From assembly GCF_028858725.1 (NCBI RefSeq), contig NC_084774.1:1266001-1330000 (forward strand): 64,000 nt of DNA, written 5' to 3'. The notes beneath the pieces are model-generated. The model did no database searches and was not told where the DNA came from. It saw only the letters and a program-made list of their open reading frames with translations. This DNA comes from Colius striatus (lineage: Eukaryota > Chordata > Aves > Coliiformes > Coliidae). This document shows positions 39,101-47,735 of the stretch, one piece after another; positions within the stretch are counted from its first letter, which is position 1; the number at the start of each line of letters is the position of its first letter. Both the position numbers and the translations under genes were made by a program.

Positions 39101-41892
39101 ATGTGAAAATGAACACTAGCAATGGGGTGGAGTGAGAACAGGCCAAGCATGTGTGGCTCTGCCAGCTGCACTGGCAGCCCAGCTTTTAGCCATTTCCATC
39201 TTTTTCACATAGTTACATTACTAAATTCCAGGTTCTTCAAAGCATTTCATGGAGGAAAAACCCTTCCTTTTTAAGAATGATCACCATTGAGTAGTCCTGC
39301 ATCTTCTTTCCCCTGGAGCATACTAGTTTTATATATTCAGCCCTTGGTTCTCAAAGCTCTGTCAGGTGCTTTTCTTTCTACATCCTAATGCAAAAAGTTT
39401 GTTTCGATTAGTTATTTACAAGTTGTTTGAAAAACATGGTCTGACAAATGTTAGAAAGCCTGTGGAAAGTACTGACCTCCCTTTTTTAGGTGAGAAGGTT
39501 GGTTAGCTTTTATTTCATGCAAATGTAAGCAGTGATTTGTGTTCTCTTTAACTTCTCTCTCAGGTCAATTGGGATTGCTCTGTGTGTCCCAGAAAGGCAC
39601 CTACTTCTGTTCCTCCATCTCTCAGGAGCCAGTAGTCAGGTTTTTCTAAGTGGTGGTGATGTCTTTTTCTAGATGCTTCAATGACAGTTTTAGTAGAATT
39701 GAGATTAGATTCCTTCAGGAAAAATGCCTTCTCACTGCAAAATCATTTGCTCTGTAGTTCATTGTTGTCATGTTAAAACTGGCCTCAGTGTTGCCCAGGA
39801 TGCACAGGTGAAGTGCAGCATCTTCCAGCTGGAAGCTGGCAGGGACCTGGCTGTGTGGATGTGTGCTGTCTTTTGAAAAGCAGATGCTTGTGAAGTGCAA
39901 AGCGCAGGCCTCAACAAAAGGGTTAAACAGTATGTCTACCTAGCAGATCCTCTTGCCCAAACTGCCTTAATATTTGTGTGTGATATGTTCTCCCTGTCGC
40001 TGTGTCCCCCACTAGCCTAAGAGTAGTTGAGCAATCAGCTTGGGTAAGTGCAAGGACCCAGATAGTCTGGCTCACTGTAACAAATACTATTGTGTTTATT
40101 TTTGCCAGGTGAGAGAGTCTGTCTCTAAGAAGATCTCTCCAGAGGACACTATTGAAATGAAATTGCTGGAAAAAGACAAAGAAGGAGTTGTGAACTCACA
40201 GCTGCAGTGGCAACTTAATCTTCTAGCTCACGTGGAATCTCTGCAAGATGAAGTCATACACCGAATGGATTTCATTGAGAAGGAGCTGGATGGTAGGTAA
40301 TGTTTTTCTGGGTCCAAAATTAACTGGATTTAATTAACACGTTAACTTGGATTGTACTTGTGCAGACCTACAAAGAGATGAGGGTTGCTTTGTTAGATCG
40401 ATGCATTCACTGATAAGAACCAGACATGCTGCTGGGGTTGGGGGGCAGATTTTAAAACAAAGATCCTATGAAAACTGAGCAGAACTTAATAGAAGGAGAT
40501 GCAGTTAGATCAGTTCTAAACATTTGCATCAGATGGTGTAGTGGGGTATCTTCTATGTCTTTTGCTTTCAGGTTTCCATCACTTTCTGTAGCTCTTCTGT
40601 GTATCTGGACTCGCCCTTTCTCAGGGCCCTGCTGGCTCTGTCAGCTGGTCCACGTGCCCTCCTTGGTGCACAAGCTCTTGTCTTTTCCAGTCTCTCCCAG
40701 ATTAGTTATTTAAATGTCTCTTGAAGTTTGTTTTCCTAGAAATGTGTGCAGCACCCCTGTGTTGCATTAAACCATCCAGGATAGTTCTTCTTAACAGCTC
40801 TGGGGCTGGCCATTGGTTGTGTGGTGGTTAGAGCAGCAGCTTTTCTTGCCAAAGGCACTGGGAATCTGACCCTTGCTGCAGTGAGGCCTCTCTTTATGGG
40901 TCGGTGAGGTATCAAAAAGTTGGAACAGCTGCAGGAGTGTTTCAGGTAATGAAGTCCCATCAGCCTTGTAACAGTAATGTCTGTCATAAATGAAGATGCT
41001 CTGGTTCACAAGGCTGCCCAGGGCACTGCTGCTCTGCTCAGGGGTTTTCTTCTCTCGGGACAGAGTGTCTCCACAGTTAGTTAATGCCCACCAGGTTGTG
41101 CCAGTGGGCACTGCTGCTTCTCTAGGCAGATGTATTCTGTCTTCAAGGTTTCAGTCTCCTCCTGCCCACACTCCTGTGCCGTGAACCCATCATGGTTCAA
41201 TCTGACCACCCTTTCTCCTGGTCACATTTTACATTGTCACGTGAGTTGTCTTTTGCTAAGTGTTTCTGGTTCTTGTTTCCTGCTGGGAAGCTTTAGAGCA
41301 GGAATTCCTTTTCTTTATGCTGTTTGTATTTCATCCCCACTTCCCATTACCCAGGTCTTCCTGTCTTGGCCAATTTTGTTTTGTACTACAACAGGTTTCT
41401 TTCCTTAGCACAGTCCTGTCCTTTCAGGATCCCCAGTTGCATCTAACACTGATCTTGAAGGTATTGTGATGGTATGAATTTCCTGCACTGCAGTGTCCTC
41501 ACTCTGGAGTTGGCACAGATCAGAGGGAGTTTGGCACCACATTGCCCCCCGAATTATTTTGTTATGTATCTAAAGCTGTTTGCAAATATTGGTGTGAGGA
41601 GACCAGTTTTCTGATTTCTCTAGTACCACGTGTTAAGGATACTGCCTACTGCTCTCAGGGGTCACAGGAGATTTGCCCAGTTCCTGTGTAGTGACTTTAG
41701 GTGATCTCTTTGAGACCTGGATGAGTGACAGGTTTGTTTCTCTTTGCAGTTTTGGAGAGCTGGCTGGATTATACAGGAGAGCTGGAACCCCCAGAACCAC
41801 TGGCTCGCCTCCCCCAACTCAAACACTGTATAAAGCAGCTGATAACGGACCTGGGCAAGGTGCAGCAGATCGCTCTCTGCTGCTCCACGTGA
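1..41892 (+). CDS. PHF20: PHF20, PHD finger protein 20 (3' part, 12 coding exons, 5' end outside window)
   Basis: Joined exons: 1-181, 973-1146, 8238-8516, 17579-17752, 19998-20096, 21966-22127, 25474-25643, 31231-31330, 34508-34703, 38428-38827, 40109-40292, 41750-41892. They give 753 residues and a TGA stop, with every junction in phase. PHF20 is a nuclear chromatin reader of the KAT8/MOF-NSL H4 acetyltransferase complex and is linked to p53 stabilisation. Seen here, numbered from the window start: an arginine/serine-rich stretch, a C2H2 finger (about 143-169, FRCKFLDC...HYHMKYFH), a run of eight lysines, an acidic serine-rich segment, a PHD finger (about 398-446, CVCEV...CEEC...WQHGVC...CYIC), a conserved [20 protein letters not shown] block, and a C-terminus ending IALCCST. 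The closing residues match mammalian PHF20, which separates it from PHF20L1. The N-terminal Tudor and AT-hook exons lie upstream of the window. The 58-codon exon at 17579 is the least certain part. Confidence 0.95.
182..972 (+). other. PHF20 intron
   Basis: The 0.8 kb intron is bounded by GTGAGC and TTCTAG. I see no repeat or RNA gene in it. Confidence 0.85.
973..1146 (+). CDS. PHF20: PHF20 exon, variable acidic/serine linker
   Basis: The acceptor is the pyrimidine tract ending CATTCTAG, and the donor is ACAG|GTTCAG. Phase is 1 in and 1 out. The reading [20 protein letters not shown] continues from the previous exon. This is the weakly conserved linker before the zinc finger, so it is supported by splice sites and phase more than by similarity. 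Confidence 0.82.
1640..2365 (+). mobile_element. CR1 LINE fragment, old and diverged
   Basis: This + sense fragment keeps the CR1 ORF2 3' region: GTGCAAGCTCCTGCATATGG near 1681, then GGCTGAGAGAGATGGGCGTG, and the AGAAGTTCTTCCCTGGCAGG-type segment near 2270. It stops without the usual 3' octamer repeat. Many indels break the frame. It also carries an internal duplication of a block close to GGAGTGACAGGACAAGG. Confidence 0.85.
5749..5784 (+). repeat. 18-bp perfect tandem duplication
   Basis: The unit GTTATTAAATAGAAACAA occurs twice in direct succession inside a PHF20 intron. It is likely a replication-slippage duplication. Confidence 0.9.
6405..6526 (+). repeat. Diverged tandem repeat, unit about 57 bp
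   Basis: Two main units start at 6418 and 6475 with GGTAACAGCCAAGGTAACCT and end in CCAGGGTCT plus TGG-TAA. A partial copy (GGTAACAACTAA) precedes them at 6405. Confidence 0.8.
8238..8516 (+). CDS. PHF20: PHF20 exon with the C2H2 zinc finger
   Basis: The acceptor is TTCTTACAG and the donor is GT|GTAAGT, phase 1 in and 1 out. It encodes [14 protein letters not shown] followed by [14 protein letters not shown]: a C-x4-C-x12-H-x5-H finger nearly identical to the PHF20 finger. The basic tail after the finger is poorly conserved. Confidence 0.95.
12771..12941 (-). mobile_element. CR1 3' end, inverted half of a rearranged insertion
   Basis: On the + strand it begins AATCATAGAATCACAGAATGG and ends CAGCCTGTTCC, the reverse complement of a CR1 3' tail. 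It abuts a + sense CR1 block with no spacer. Together they make one element with an inverted 5' part. Confidence 0.92.
12942..13419 (+). mobile_element. CR1 ORF2 segment, + sense half of the same insertion
   Basis: It begins AATAAGCTAAATATGAGCC and ends GTGAGGGTGACGGAG, just where the neighbouring inverted block takes up the CR1 consensus. The 12954-13328 frame reads as the C-terminal part of CR1 reverse-transcriptase ORF2 ([32 protein letters not shown]). It contains an A/T-rich slip near 13308-13320. Confidence 0.92.
17579..17752 (+). CDS. PHF20: PHF20 candidate cassette exon (58 codons)
   Basis: The acceptor TCTCTTTGTAG follows a good pyrimidine tract. The donor is G|GTACGC, which is weaker. 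Phase is 1 in and 1 out, so the exon can be included or skipped without breaking the frame. It reads as a basic, arginine/serine-rich segment (begins [20 protein letters not shown]). As I recall the human protein, the flanking exons are joined directly and this segment is absent. It could be a lineage-specific or alternatively spliced exon, or a chance open stretch. Confidence 0.6.
17753..19997 (+). other. PHF20 intron (2.2 kb)
   Basis: The only repeat-like mark is ATTCTATGATTCTATG at about 18726-18741, the 3' octamer typical of CR1. The sequence before it is not recognisable as CR1, so I do not call an element. Confidence 0.7.
19998..20096 (+). CDS. PHF20: PHF20 lysine-rich exon
   Basis: The acceptor is ATTTCAG and the donor is G|GTAAAG, phase 1 in and 1 out. 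It encodes [15 protein letters not shown] followed by eight lysines and RTKPG. This matches the poly-lysine stretch after the PHF20 zinc finger, a likely nuclear-localisation or nucleic-acid-contacting segment. Confidence 0.92.
20097..21965 (+). other. PHF20 intron (1.9 kb)
   Basis: It contains an AT-rich stretch of repeated TTTATTAAA-like words at about 20585-20680. No exon, RNA gene or mobile element is recognised. Confidence 0.75.
21966..22127 (+). CDS. PHF20: PHF20 exon, serine-rich linker
   Basis: The acceptor is TTTTACAG and the donor is AATG|GTAAGA, phase 1 in and 1 out. It reads [20 protein letters not shown], aligned with the SEEISDTSQEPSPPK segment of mammalian PHF20. It lies between the lysine run and the acidic stretch that precedes the PHD finger. 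Confidence 0.9.
23221..23225 (+). repeat. LTR target-site duplication, left copy
   Basis: AGAAC lies directly before the TGTGG start of the LTR. The matching copy is at 24370-24374. Confidence 0.8.
23226..24369. mobile_element. Solitary avian retroviral LTR
   Basis: The element begins TGTGGTGGTTTAGCCC and ends GCACTGCA, giving the TG...CA ends of an LTR. It is flanked by the 5-bp direct repeat AGAAC at 23221-23225 and 24370-24374. The interior resembles an abundant avian ERV LTR family: a GAAATAAAACAAA segment near 23300, a C-run near 23494, GC-rich CCAACTGCTCCAGC-type repeats, and GAAGCCACCCCTGTTGCCCC and CTACCAAAACC near the end. No gag, pol or env coding sequence accompanies it, so it is a solo LTR. 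The 5-bp duplication is compatible with several ERV classes. Transcriptional orientation was not settled. Confidence 0.85.
24370..24374 (+). repeat. LTR target-site duplication, right copy
   Basis: AGAAC lies directly after the terminal ...CTGCA of the LTR and matches 23221-23225. Confidence 0.8.
25273..25333. repeat. 17-bp perfect inverted repeat (hairpin)
   Basis: The left arm TATGTAGTAACCTTCAA (25273-25289) and right arm TTGAAGGTTACTACATA (25317-25333) are exact reverse complements with a 27-base loop. One wobble pair and one more pair can extend the stem. It sits about 140 bases before the PHD-finger exon of PHF20. It may be a foldback element remnant or a small-RNA hairpin. Confidence 0.85.
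25474..25643 (+). CDS. PHF20: PHF20 exon, acidic stretch and start of PHD finger
   Basis: The acceptor is TTTTGTACAG and the donor CAG|GTATGA, phase 1 in and 0 out. It encodes [17 protein letters not shown], then an aspartate/glutamate-rich run, then [15 protein letters not shown]. This supplies the first cysteine pair of the PHD finger. Confidence 0.97.
25644..31230 (+). other. PHF20 intron (5.6 kb)
   Basis: It contains one CR1 3' fragment at about 27317-27545. The rest is unique AT-rich sequence in which I recognise nothing. Confidence 0.8.
27317..27545 (+). mobile_element. CR1 LINE 3' fragment
   Basis: This + sense fragment begins TTCCACTTAAATATAAGAAA and ends GTGATTCTATGATTTTTTTT, the CR1 3' terminus. 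It is very close to the end of the CR1 at 34870-35592, indicating the same subfamily, and is strongly 5'-truncated. Confidence 0.92.
31231..31330 (+). CDS. PHF20: PHF20 exon, rest of PHD finger
   Basis: The acceptor is CTTTAAACAG and the donor CCAG|GTACAG, phase 0 in and 1 out. It encodes [16 protein letters not shown] and then [13 protein letters not shown]. This completes the Cys4-His-Cys3 zinc ligands and the aromatic Trp of the PHD finger. Confidence 0.97.
31331..34507 (+). other. PHF20 intron (3.2 kb)
   Basis: The intron is bounded by GTACAG and GCTTTAG. I see no repeat, RNA gene or further exon in it. Confidence 0.75.
34508..34703 (+). CDS. PHF20: PHF20 exon after the PHD finger
   Basis: The acceptor is TTGCTTTAG and the donor CA|GTAAGC, phase 1 in and 2 out. 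It encodes [18 protein letters not shown] and [20 protein letters not shown]. This is the block most strongly conserved among PHF20 proteins. Confidence 0.97.
34870..35592 (+). mobile_element. CR1 LINE fragment with open ORF2 C-terminus
   Basis: This + sense fragment runs from GCAGGCTGTGGGTCAAACTG to the terminal TATTCTATGATTCTCTGATT. It keeps an unbroken 191-codon frame (34931-35506) that reads as the C-terminal part of CR1 ORF2 ([40 protein letters not shown]). The intact frame and crisp 3' end suggest a fairly recent insertion. It is 5'-truncated, so it is not mobile by itself. Confidence 0.95.
37621..37843 (-). mobile_element. CR1 LINE 3' fragment
   Basis: On the + strand it begins ATCACAGCATCTTAAGGATTGG and continues through CCAGTTTATACTCATTGTCC and CATCCTCCTGGCACCCACCC to GGTCACCCCTCAG. 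This is the reverse complement of a CR1 3' region with internal deletions. Confidence 0.9.
38428..38827 (+). CDS. PHF20: PHF20 exon, conserved [13 protein letters not shown] region
   Basis: The acceptor is GTTTGAACAG and the donor AAG|GTATTT, phase 2 in and 0 out. It is the largest exon here at 400 bases. It encodes [14 protein letters not shown] and [20 protein letters not shown] and ends in an acidic, asparagine-rich segment. Confidence 0.96.
38828..40108 (+). other. PHF20 intron (1.3 kb)
   Basis: The intron is bounded by GTATTT and TTGCCAG. I see no repeat or other feature in it. Confidence 0.8.
40109..40292 (+). CDS. PHF20: PHF20 exon, C-terminal helical region
   Basis: The acceptor is TTTTGCCAG and the donor G|GTAGGT, phase 0 in and 1 out. 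It encodes [20 protein letters not shown] and MDFIEKELD, a likely coiled-coil or helical segment shared with PHF20L1. Confidence 0.96.
40293..41749 (+). other. PHF20 last intron (1.5 kb)
   Basis: The intron is bounded by GTAGGT and TTTGCAG. I see no mobile element or other feature in it. Confidence 0.8.
41750..41892 (+). CDS. PHF20: PHF20 terminal coding exon
   Basis: The acceptor is CTCTTTGCAG, phase 1. It encodes [20 protein letters not shown] and ends [11 protein letters not shown] with TGA at 41890-41892. This is essentially identical to the mammalian PHF20 C-terminus. Confidence 0.98.
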
Positions 41893-42635
41893 GGCTGGGG
41901 CTGCTGGAGGCTGGCTGAGCACCAGGCTGCAGCATCTGATGTCAACAGCTATGTATATTGAAATGAAATTAGCATGCTGGTTGCACGGGATGCGGACTGA
42001 CTTCAGGGATGTGTGAGGAAATGCTGTTCCCAGAGCAGCAAAGGTGGTTTTATCTCATGGTAACGTCGGGTTGACAGAGGAGCTTGTCCTCTTGTCTTCA
42101 GAGGTTGGGTGTTGGTTGGGAAGTTATACCTAAATTTCCACTCCTTCCCAGTTGCTCATGGAAATGGTAGACTTGTTAATAATTAAAGTGACTCAAAATT
42201 GTGCCACTTCAGAACAGAGTTCTAAGAGCCAAAAATGTGTAGTTGACAGAGGTTGTAAATAACTTTGCATAGTTTAAGTGACTTGTGTCATGTTTTATTC
42301 CTTCTGGTTCCTGCATTATAGCACATGGTATTTAATCATTAGGAAATGTTATAACAGTTTTCAGACTTAGTAAGTATGAATGTCCAGCTCTTAACTATAA
42401 AGTGTTACATGGAGGTTTGCAAGTGACAGTGGCCTAAACCCCACTTCTCCGATGTTAAATGACGTGGCAGAAGGTCACAGGTGGATTGCACTTACTTCAG
42501 AACAAACGATTGTTTTCCATATTTATCCTGTCACTTGTCCCACGACTTGGTACCGGGGATAACCCCTCATCTTCCCTCTGAATGCTGGACTCCCAGCCTG
42601 GGCCTCCTGCTGCAGTGCTGGGGGGACTGACCTCA

Positions 42636-43033
42636 ACCCTGAGCTCAGCCCTCTGAGCTCTGCCCTCCCCAGAGCTCTGGCCACCCAGAGCTCTGCTCTC
42701 CCTGAGCGCAGCCCTGCCTGAGCTCTGCCCTCCTTGAGCTCTGCTAACTCTGAGCTCTGACCTGCCTCAGCACAGCCATCCCTGAGCTTTGCCCTTCCCA
42801 ACCTCACCCCTCTTGGAGCTCAGCCCTCCTCAGGCTCTGCCCTTCCCGAGCTCTGCTCTCCCCGAGCTCTGCTCTCCCCAGCTCTGCTCTTCCTAGCTCT
42901 GCTCTCCCTAGCTCTGCCCTCCCAGAGCTCTGCCCTCCCCAGCTCTGCCCTCCCCAGCTCTGCTCTGCCCTCCCAGAGCTCTGCCCTCCCCAGCTCTGCT
43001 CTCCCCAGCTCTGCTCTGCCCTCCCTGAGCTTT
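42636..43033. repeat. GC-rich minisatellite in the PHF20 3'UTR
   Basis: There are many imperfect copies of an AGCTCTGC(C/T)CTCCCC word of about 15 bp, most regular at about 42850-43020. Because the unit is a multiple of three, the opposite strand stays open as a GRAEL-repeat frame, which is not a gene. Confidence 0.9.
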
Positions 43034-43190
43034 GCCACTGGGGCCTTTTCTGCCCATCTGTTAATAATTGCCATTCCGGTTATGTTTTGAAACGTAGACT
43101 GGTCTTTTCAGTACTCTAAATGTGTTCATTGTACAGATGGAACTCTCTGAATGTGTGGTTTTGGGAATCAGTTCACTTTATATTTGTATA

Positions 43191-43196
43191 AATAAA
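43191..43196 (+). terminator. Polyadenylation signal AATAAA (PHF20, proximal)
   Basis: A canonical AATAAA lies 1.3 kb after the PHF20 stop and is followed by T/G-rich sequence. It is the first good signal after the stop codon. Confidence 0.75.
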
Positions 43197-43215
43197 GCCT
43201 GGAGATCTATGCATG

Positions 43216-46200
43216 AGGTGCTGTCCTCCAGACAGTGAGTGGGTTATTATCTGAAGCGATGTCTGTTCCCACAGGCCCTTTTTCTACCTGAGGTTTTACT
43301 TTCCTGGTTTATGTTGCTTGGTGAGAGCAAGATGAACATGCTGCTTGTGTTTAAGGCCCTGTCAGGCAGCATTTTTACAGGGCTGGGGCACCAGAAGCAG
43401 TTGGGACAGTGGGAGTCTCAGCTGCAGGTCGTAGCTCCAGCAGAAGTGGCTGTGACTCCTGTTTGCCTCCCCCAGGAGGTTGAGTTCCCCGTGGGAGATG
43501 GCAGCTGTCCCTGCAGGGAGAGGCTGGCCTGAAGAAGCTGGGTTACACCTGGGATTTGTTGCCTGTGTTGGTACCAACCAGCCATTGAAGGCCCACCCCT
43601 GTACAAGTTATGGATTTGGGATATGAATCTGTAACGTTTGAGCGACATCAGCCTGAGGCCCCATGTTGCTGTGGGAGTTGAGGGAATGCCCACAGTGGCT
43701 GTTTATTTCCTTCAGAACACACACTAACTGGGCTACTCCAGGTACTCACTGAGGCTGTCGTGCCAAGTCTCATTTCAGGGATGAATTTGTTTCACAGTTT
43801 TACAGGACAGGTTGGCATACAGTGAATACATGTACAGCAGAAAAACAAACTTGTATTTTCTGTGACAGTTGGAATAAGGGCTTCAGTGGTATTGCAGAAG
43901 CACTTTGCTGTCTGAAGGTGAGGCCAGTGCTCCTGCCTTGTCTCATTCCTGGTGATGACACCCGAATTGGTGTGTCCTGGGTGGCTATAGAGCAGAAGGG
44001 CATCAGCACTGGCAGGTGGGAGGGCTCTTGGGCTTCCCATGGCACAGGGGGGTGATGCCTGGAACCAGGAGGATGTGCCTTGGTCAGAGTCTGCACCGAA
44101 GGCACTCGGCTGGGCACCTCTGGAAGCTCAGCTCTGCTCACAGCCTGAGGGCCTGGAAGCTGTTCTGTCCCCGAGCAGACTCGAGCTCCAGGGCAGTTCT
44201 TCCCCAGCACTTGCTTTCTCTGTGCTCTGTACGTTGGTTGTTGCTCAGGGCAGCCCTTCAGCTCGGGGTAGAAAGGTGGTTTGATGGGTGGATCAAAGGG
44301 CAAATGCTGGAGAGCTGTTTCCCTCCAGAGGTGGGGAAGCCCTTGCAAGATAAAGACCGAAAGTATTTATTTAAACTAGAGTAGCACTTCTCATGTTCAG
44401 GAAAGATTCTTTCTTGTGCTCTGCCTGGGTTCGTTTTTGTCCCTGTTTTTTCCACATTGTTGTTTCACAGCCTGGGCCAAGGGTTTGGTCTGGCAGGTCA
44501 CTTTCTTAGTTCCCTAAGTCACTGGTAAGTGAATGCAACGTGGAGCCTTGATGAAGTGAGCAAACATTGCACTGTGTGTCCATCTTTGTCTTTGTTTATG
44601 CACTATAAGAACTGAGGACGCTGTACAGAGAATTTTGCTTGGGAGCAATATTTGCAAAACTTGAAAACTTCTGTATCTTGGTGTTTGGAATAAATAAATA
44701 GGTTTTTGTTGGTTAAGTCTTAGTAAAGTCTTTGTTTCGATTCATGAGCAACCAGTGCAATCATTTTGGGCTGTTTCTTTGCCTAGCATTGAGATGCAAG
44801 TGCTGTTGTTTGACAGGAAGGTAGATCTGAACTCTTCCTGAAGTATGGGAGTGATTGTCCTGCAGATCTGTCCCATCGAAATGCTCCTGTCCCCTGCCAT
44901 GTGTTGGGTCCATGCTGGGCATTTAGCAAGGAGCTTGTACATTTTACTCCCAAATCTTTATGTAACGTATTAGGACCTAATTTGGAATTTGACCCTACTT
45001 CTTGTTCCTGTTTTGAGGAGCAGGCCCCCCCCCACCCCCACTGCCCAGCCCACTGATGGCTCATCTCCCAAGAGGTGAGGCTGTGGGGCAAGAGCTGCTC
45101 CAGCCAGCTGGGCTGGGACATGTGCTGTCAGCTCTCCAGAGCAAACTGCACAGAGGAAAACAATAAAGCAGTTGCTTTCCAGTTTTCAGGTGTAAATGTG
45201 TTCTGGCCATGGAGCAGCTGGGCTCAGGGAACAGCACCTGAGTGTTGGTGGTGTGAGGGAGCACTGGTGGAAAGGAATCAGCTTCTGATGTGCATTGGAA
45301 CAACCCCTATGGGGAAGGGGAGGAGCTGGGAGGGCAGGGGAGGGGAGTGCCTGGAGGCAGCCATGAGCGTTTCTGCTTCCATCTCTTCCCCCTGTTTACC
45401 CAGGAGGAGGAAAACAACTTTATACCCTTGTCCTAGAAAATGTCCCTCCTGCTTTTGTTCTCCAGGCAGGATTCCTGTGAAGCCGCTGGAGCCCAGCTGG
45501 TGCAGCCTGGAGACAGTTCTGCTGCTGAGGGCAGATCCAGGCATGTGGTTCATGGTTGAGTCCAGTGCTGCACATTCTGCTGATCACTGAAATGCCCACA
45601 TCAGGTTTGGAAGATGTGAATGGAATGTGGGATGACTTGCTGAGATGTGTGCTGTGGCCAGCCCTGTTTCTGGGAACATGTGCTTTGAGCTTGTCCAGGC
45701 TCCCTCTTATACTCACTTAAGCTTCTTGTGGGAGCAAACTGATAGTGGGAGGCAGTTGCCAAGTCCTCCATCAGCCTTCACGGGGGTAGATTCACCTTGA
45801 GGCTCCTCAGCCTGAGAAATCTGACACAACCGTTTTAATGTTCCTCCTGTGATTTGACCAGAGCATCATCTCTTCTCATCCCATGGTCCACTGACCACCC
45901 CCAGCTGTGCTCAGGGCTCTGCCCTTTCTGAGGGCTGGGGAGCATCAAGGGCTGCTGCAGTTGCTCAGGGCGTTGCAGCCCTTGACACCAATCCCTCAGT
46001 TACTCACACAGCGACTCTGCAAGGAAGCAACTCTGTACAGCTCTTGCCTGGTTAGTGCCTGCTCCAGCTGACCAAAAACATCTGAGTTCAAACAGGCATG
46101 GAGCTAAGAACAGAAAATAGGAAGGGTTTATGTAGATAGCAACACTGAGAAGAAATTAACAAAGCTGGAATTGATCATTCTCTGCCTGCAAGGTGCTTCT

Positions 46201-47099
46201 GCTGGAGGTGCCCGTGTGGCAGCGACGTGTGGGGCCAGTGGAGGCTGCCTGGTGCCACAGTCTGGGTAGTTCATGCTGTTCATTGAACTGTTAAGGACCT
46301 TGTTGCCCATTGTTGAGGTGTGTTGGGTGCATTGGGCTCAAGAGCATTCAGGCTCTGGTGGGTCTGAGTTAAGCAGGTGGGAGTCCATTCACAGATGGAA
46401 GGGGCAGAAAGGAAGGATGGCACAGTCCCTCCTGCCTGGCTCCACACCGAGGGAATACTTGAGGCTGCTTCTGTCCCTCCCTGCAGCCCAACCTGCTCCC
46501 CCTGCCCTCCCCTCTGTGAGCTGTGGCACGAGGAGGGGTCAGGACCTGCTCTCTGCTTCTCCCAGCTCTCAAAACCCCAGTCTGGCACCTGACCGTGCCA
46601 GGACATTCCCTGGGTGTTGTGTGCTGGGGGAGCAGAGGCAGCCCCCTGGGCTGGGGGCCTAGGAGAGTGTTTCCCAGCAGGACTGAAGTGTGTCCAGAAA
46701 AAGGAGCTTCTGGGGCTGCAAAGAGCTGTTGTGGGGCTGGGAAGGAGGGCTCGGAGGGGAAGAGTTCAAAGAGGTTTTCCAACCAGGCATCTACTACTGT
46801 GCTGAGCTCCAGCACATGAGAAGCAGCTTCTTGACTACAGTTGCCTCCAGTCTGAAGTAGAACCGTCACTGTGCTGTAAAAGCATCCAAACACCAGGATC
46901 CAGGGTGGAGGTGGAGGCCCAAGAGCTGCCTTTGTTTACACAGAGTGGCTTAATGGCAGAAATAAAGGAAGCAAAACCATCTGAGCTGCTGTGGGGCCTA
47001 AGTGTGAGAGCAGGGGGTGTGGGGCAGGGGTGAGGCTGAGGGGTGTGTGCTGAATGGACACCGGGCTGAGGCTGAGGCCCAGACAGAGGTGAGTCTGCA
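43216..47099. other. Intergenic region between PHF20 and SLA2, left part
   Basis: Apart from the possible distal PHF20 poly(A) signals at 44689, I recognise no gene, repeat family or RNA. A C-rich run lies near 45026-45041. Several frames of 100-180 codons occur on both strands but carry no domain or splice support. Confidence 0.6.
44689..44698 (+). terminator. Overlapping AATAAATAAA signals (possible distal PHF20 poly(A) site)
   Basis: Two overlapping AATAAA hexamers are followed by GGTTTTTGTTGG, a T/G-rich downstream element. They may mark the end of a longer 3'UTR of about 2.8 kb. Confidence 0.5.
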
Positions 47100-47735
47100 A
47101 ATCACAGAATCATTTGGTTGTTAAAGCCCTTGAAGCTGCTGCAGTCCCAGCCCTGCCCTCACCCTGCCCAGCCCAGCACTGACCCACAGCCTCAGCACCT
47201 CAGCTCCACGGCTTTGGGATCCCTCCAGGGCTGGGCACTCCCCCAGCTCCCTGGGCAGCCTGGCACAGGGCTGACACCCCTCTCAGGGAAACAGTTGTGC
47301 CTCAGCTCCAGCCTCAACCTCCCCTGGGGCAATGTGAGGCTGTTTCCTCTTGTCCCGTCACTGTCACTGGGGAGCAGAACCCGACCCCCAGGTCCCTGCA
47401 GCCTCCTGTCAGGGAGTGTCAGAGAGGGCTCCTGTCTCCCCTCAGGCTCCTCTTCGCCAGGCTCAACACCCCCATTCCCTCAGCCCCTCCCCAGCCCCTT
47501 GTGCTCCAGCCCCTTCCCCAGCTCAGTGCCCGGCTCTGGCCACGCTGCAGCCCCTCAGTGTCCCTGTGGCAGTGAGTGAGGGGCCCAGCACTGACACAGC
47601 CCTGGAGCTGCAGCCTGCCCAGGGCCCAGCACAGGGACAATCCCTGCCCTGCTCCTGCTGCCACCCCACTGCTGATCCCAGCCTTCTTGCCCCCCTGGGC
47701 ACGCTGCTGGCTCGTGTTCAGCTGCTGTTGCCATC
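47100..47735 (-). mobile_element. CR1 LINE fragment
   Basis: On the + strand it begins ATCACAGAATCATTTGGTTG and passes through GGGATCCCTCCAGGGCTGGG, GGGCAGCCTGGCACAGGGCT and CAGGCTCCTCTTCGCCAGGC to about GGCACGCTGCTGGCTCGTGT. It is the reverse complement of a CR1 3' region from a GC-rich subfamily also present at 61310-61605. Confidence 0.9.

Larger units (their letters stand above)
41893..43215 (+). other. PHF20: PHF20 3'UTR, proximal form
   Basis: This non-coding sequence runs from the stop codon to about 20 bases past the AATAAA at 43191. It is AT-rich except for a GC-rich ctctgc/ctcccc minisatellite at about 42636-43033. The cleavage point is inferred from the signal position and the T/G-rich sequence that follows. 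Confidence 0.75.

Noticed and set aside
42523-43074. - strand frames with GRAEL repeats
   Set aside because: They are the opposite strand of the 15-bp minisatellite in the PHF20 3'UTR. There is no splice, domain or conservation support.
45075-45590. A 171-codon + strand frame in the PHF20-SLA2 spacer
   Set aside because: It has no recognisable domain, no supported splice sites and a random-looking composition. Other frames of similar length overlap it on the other strand.
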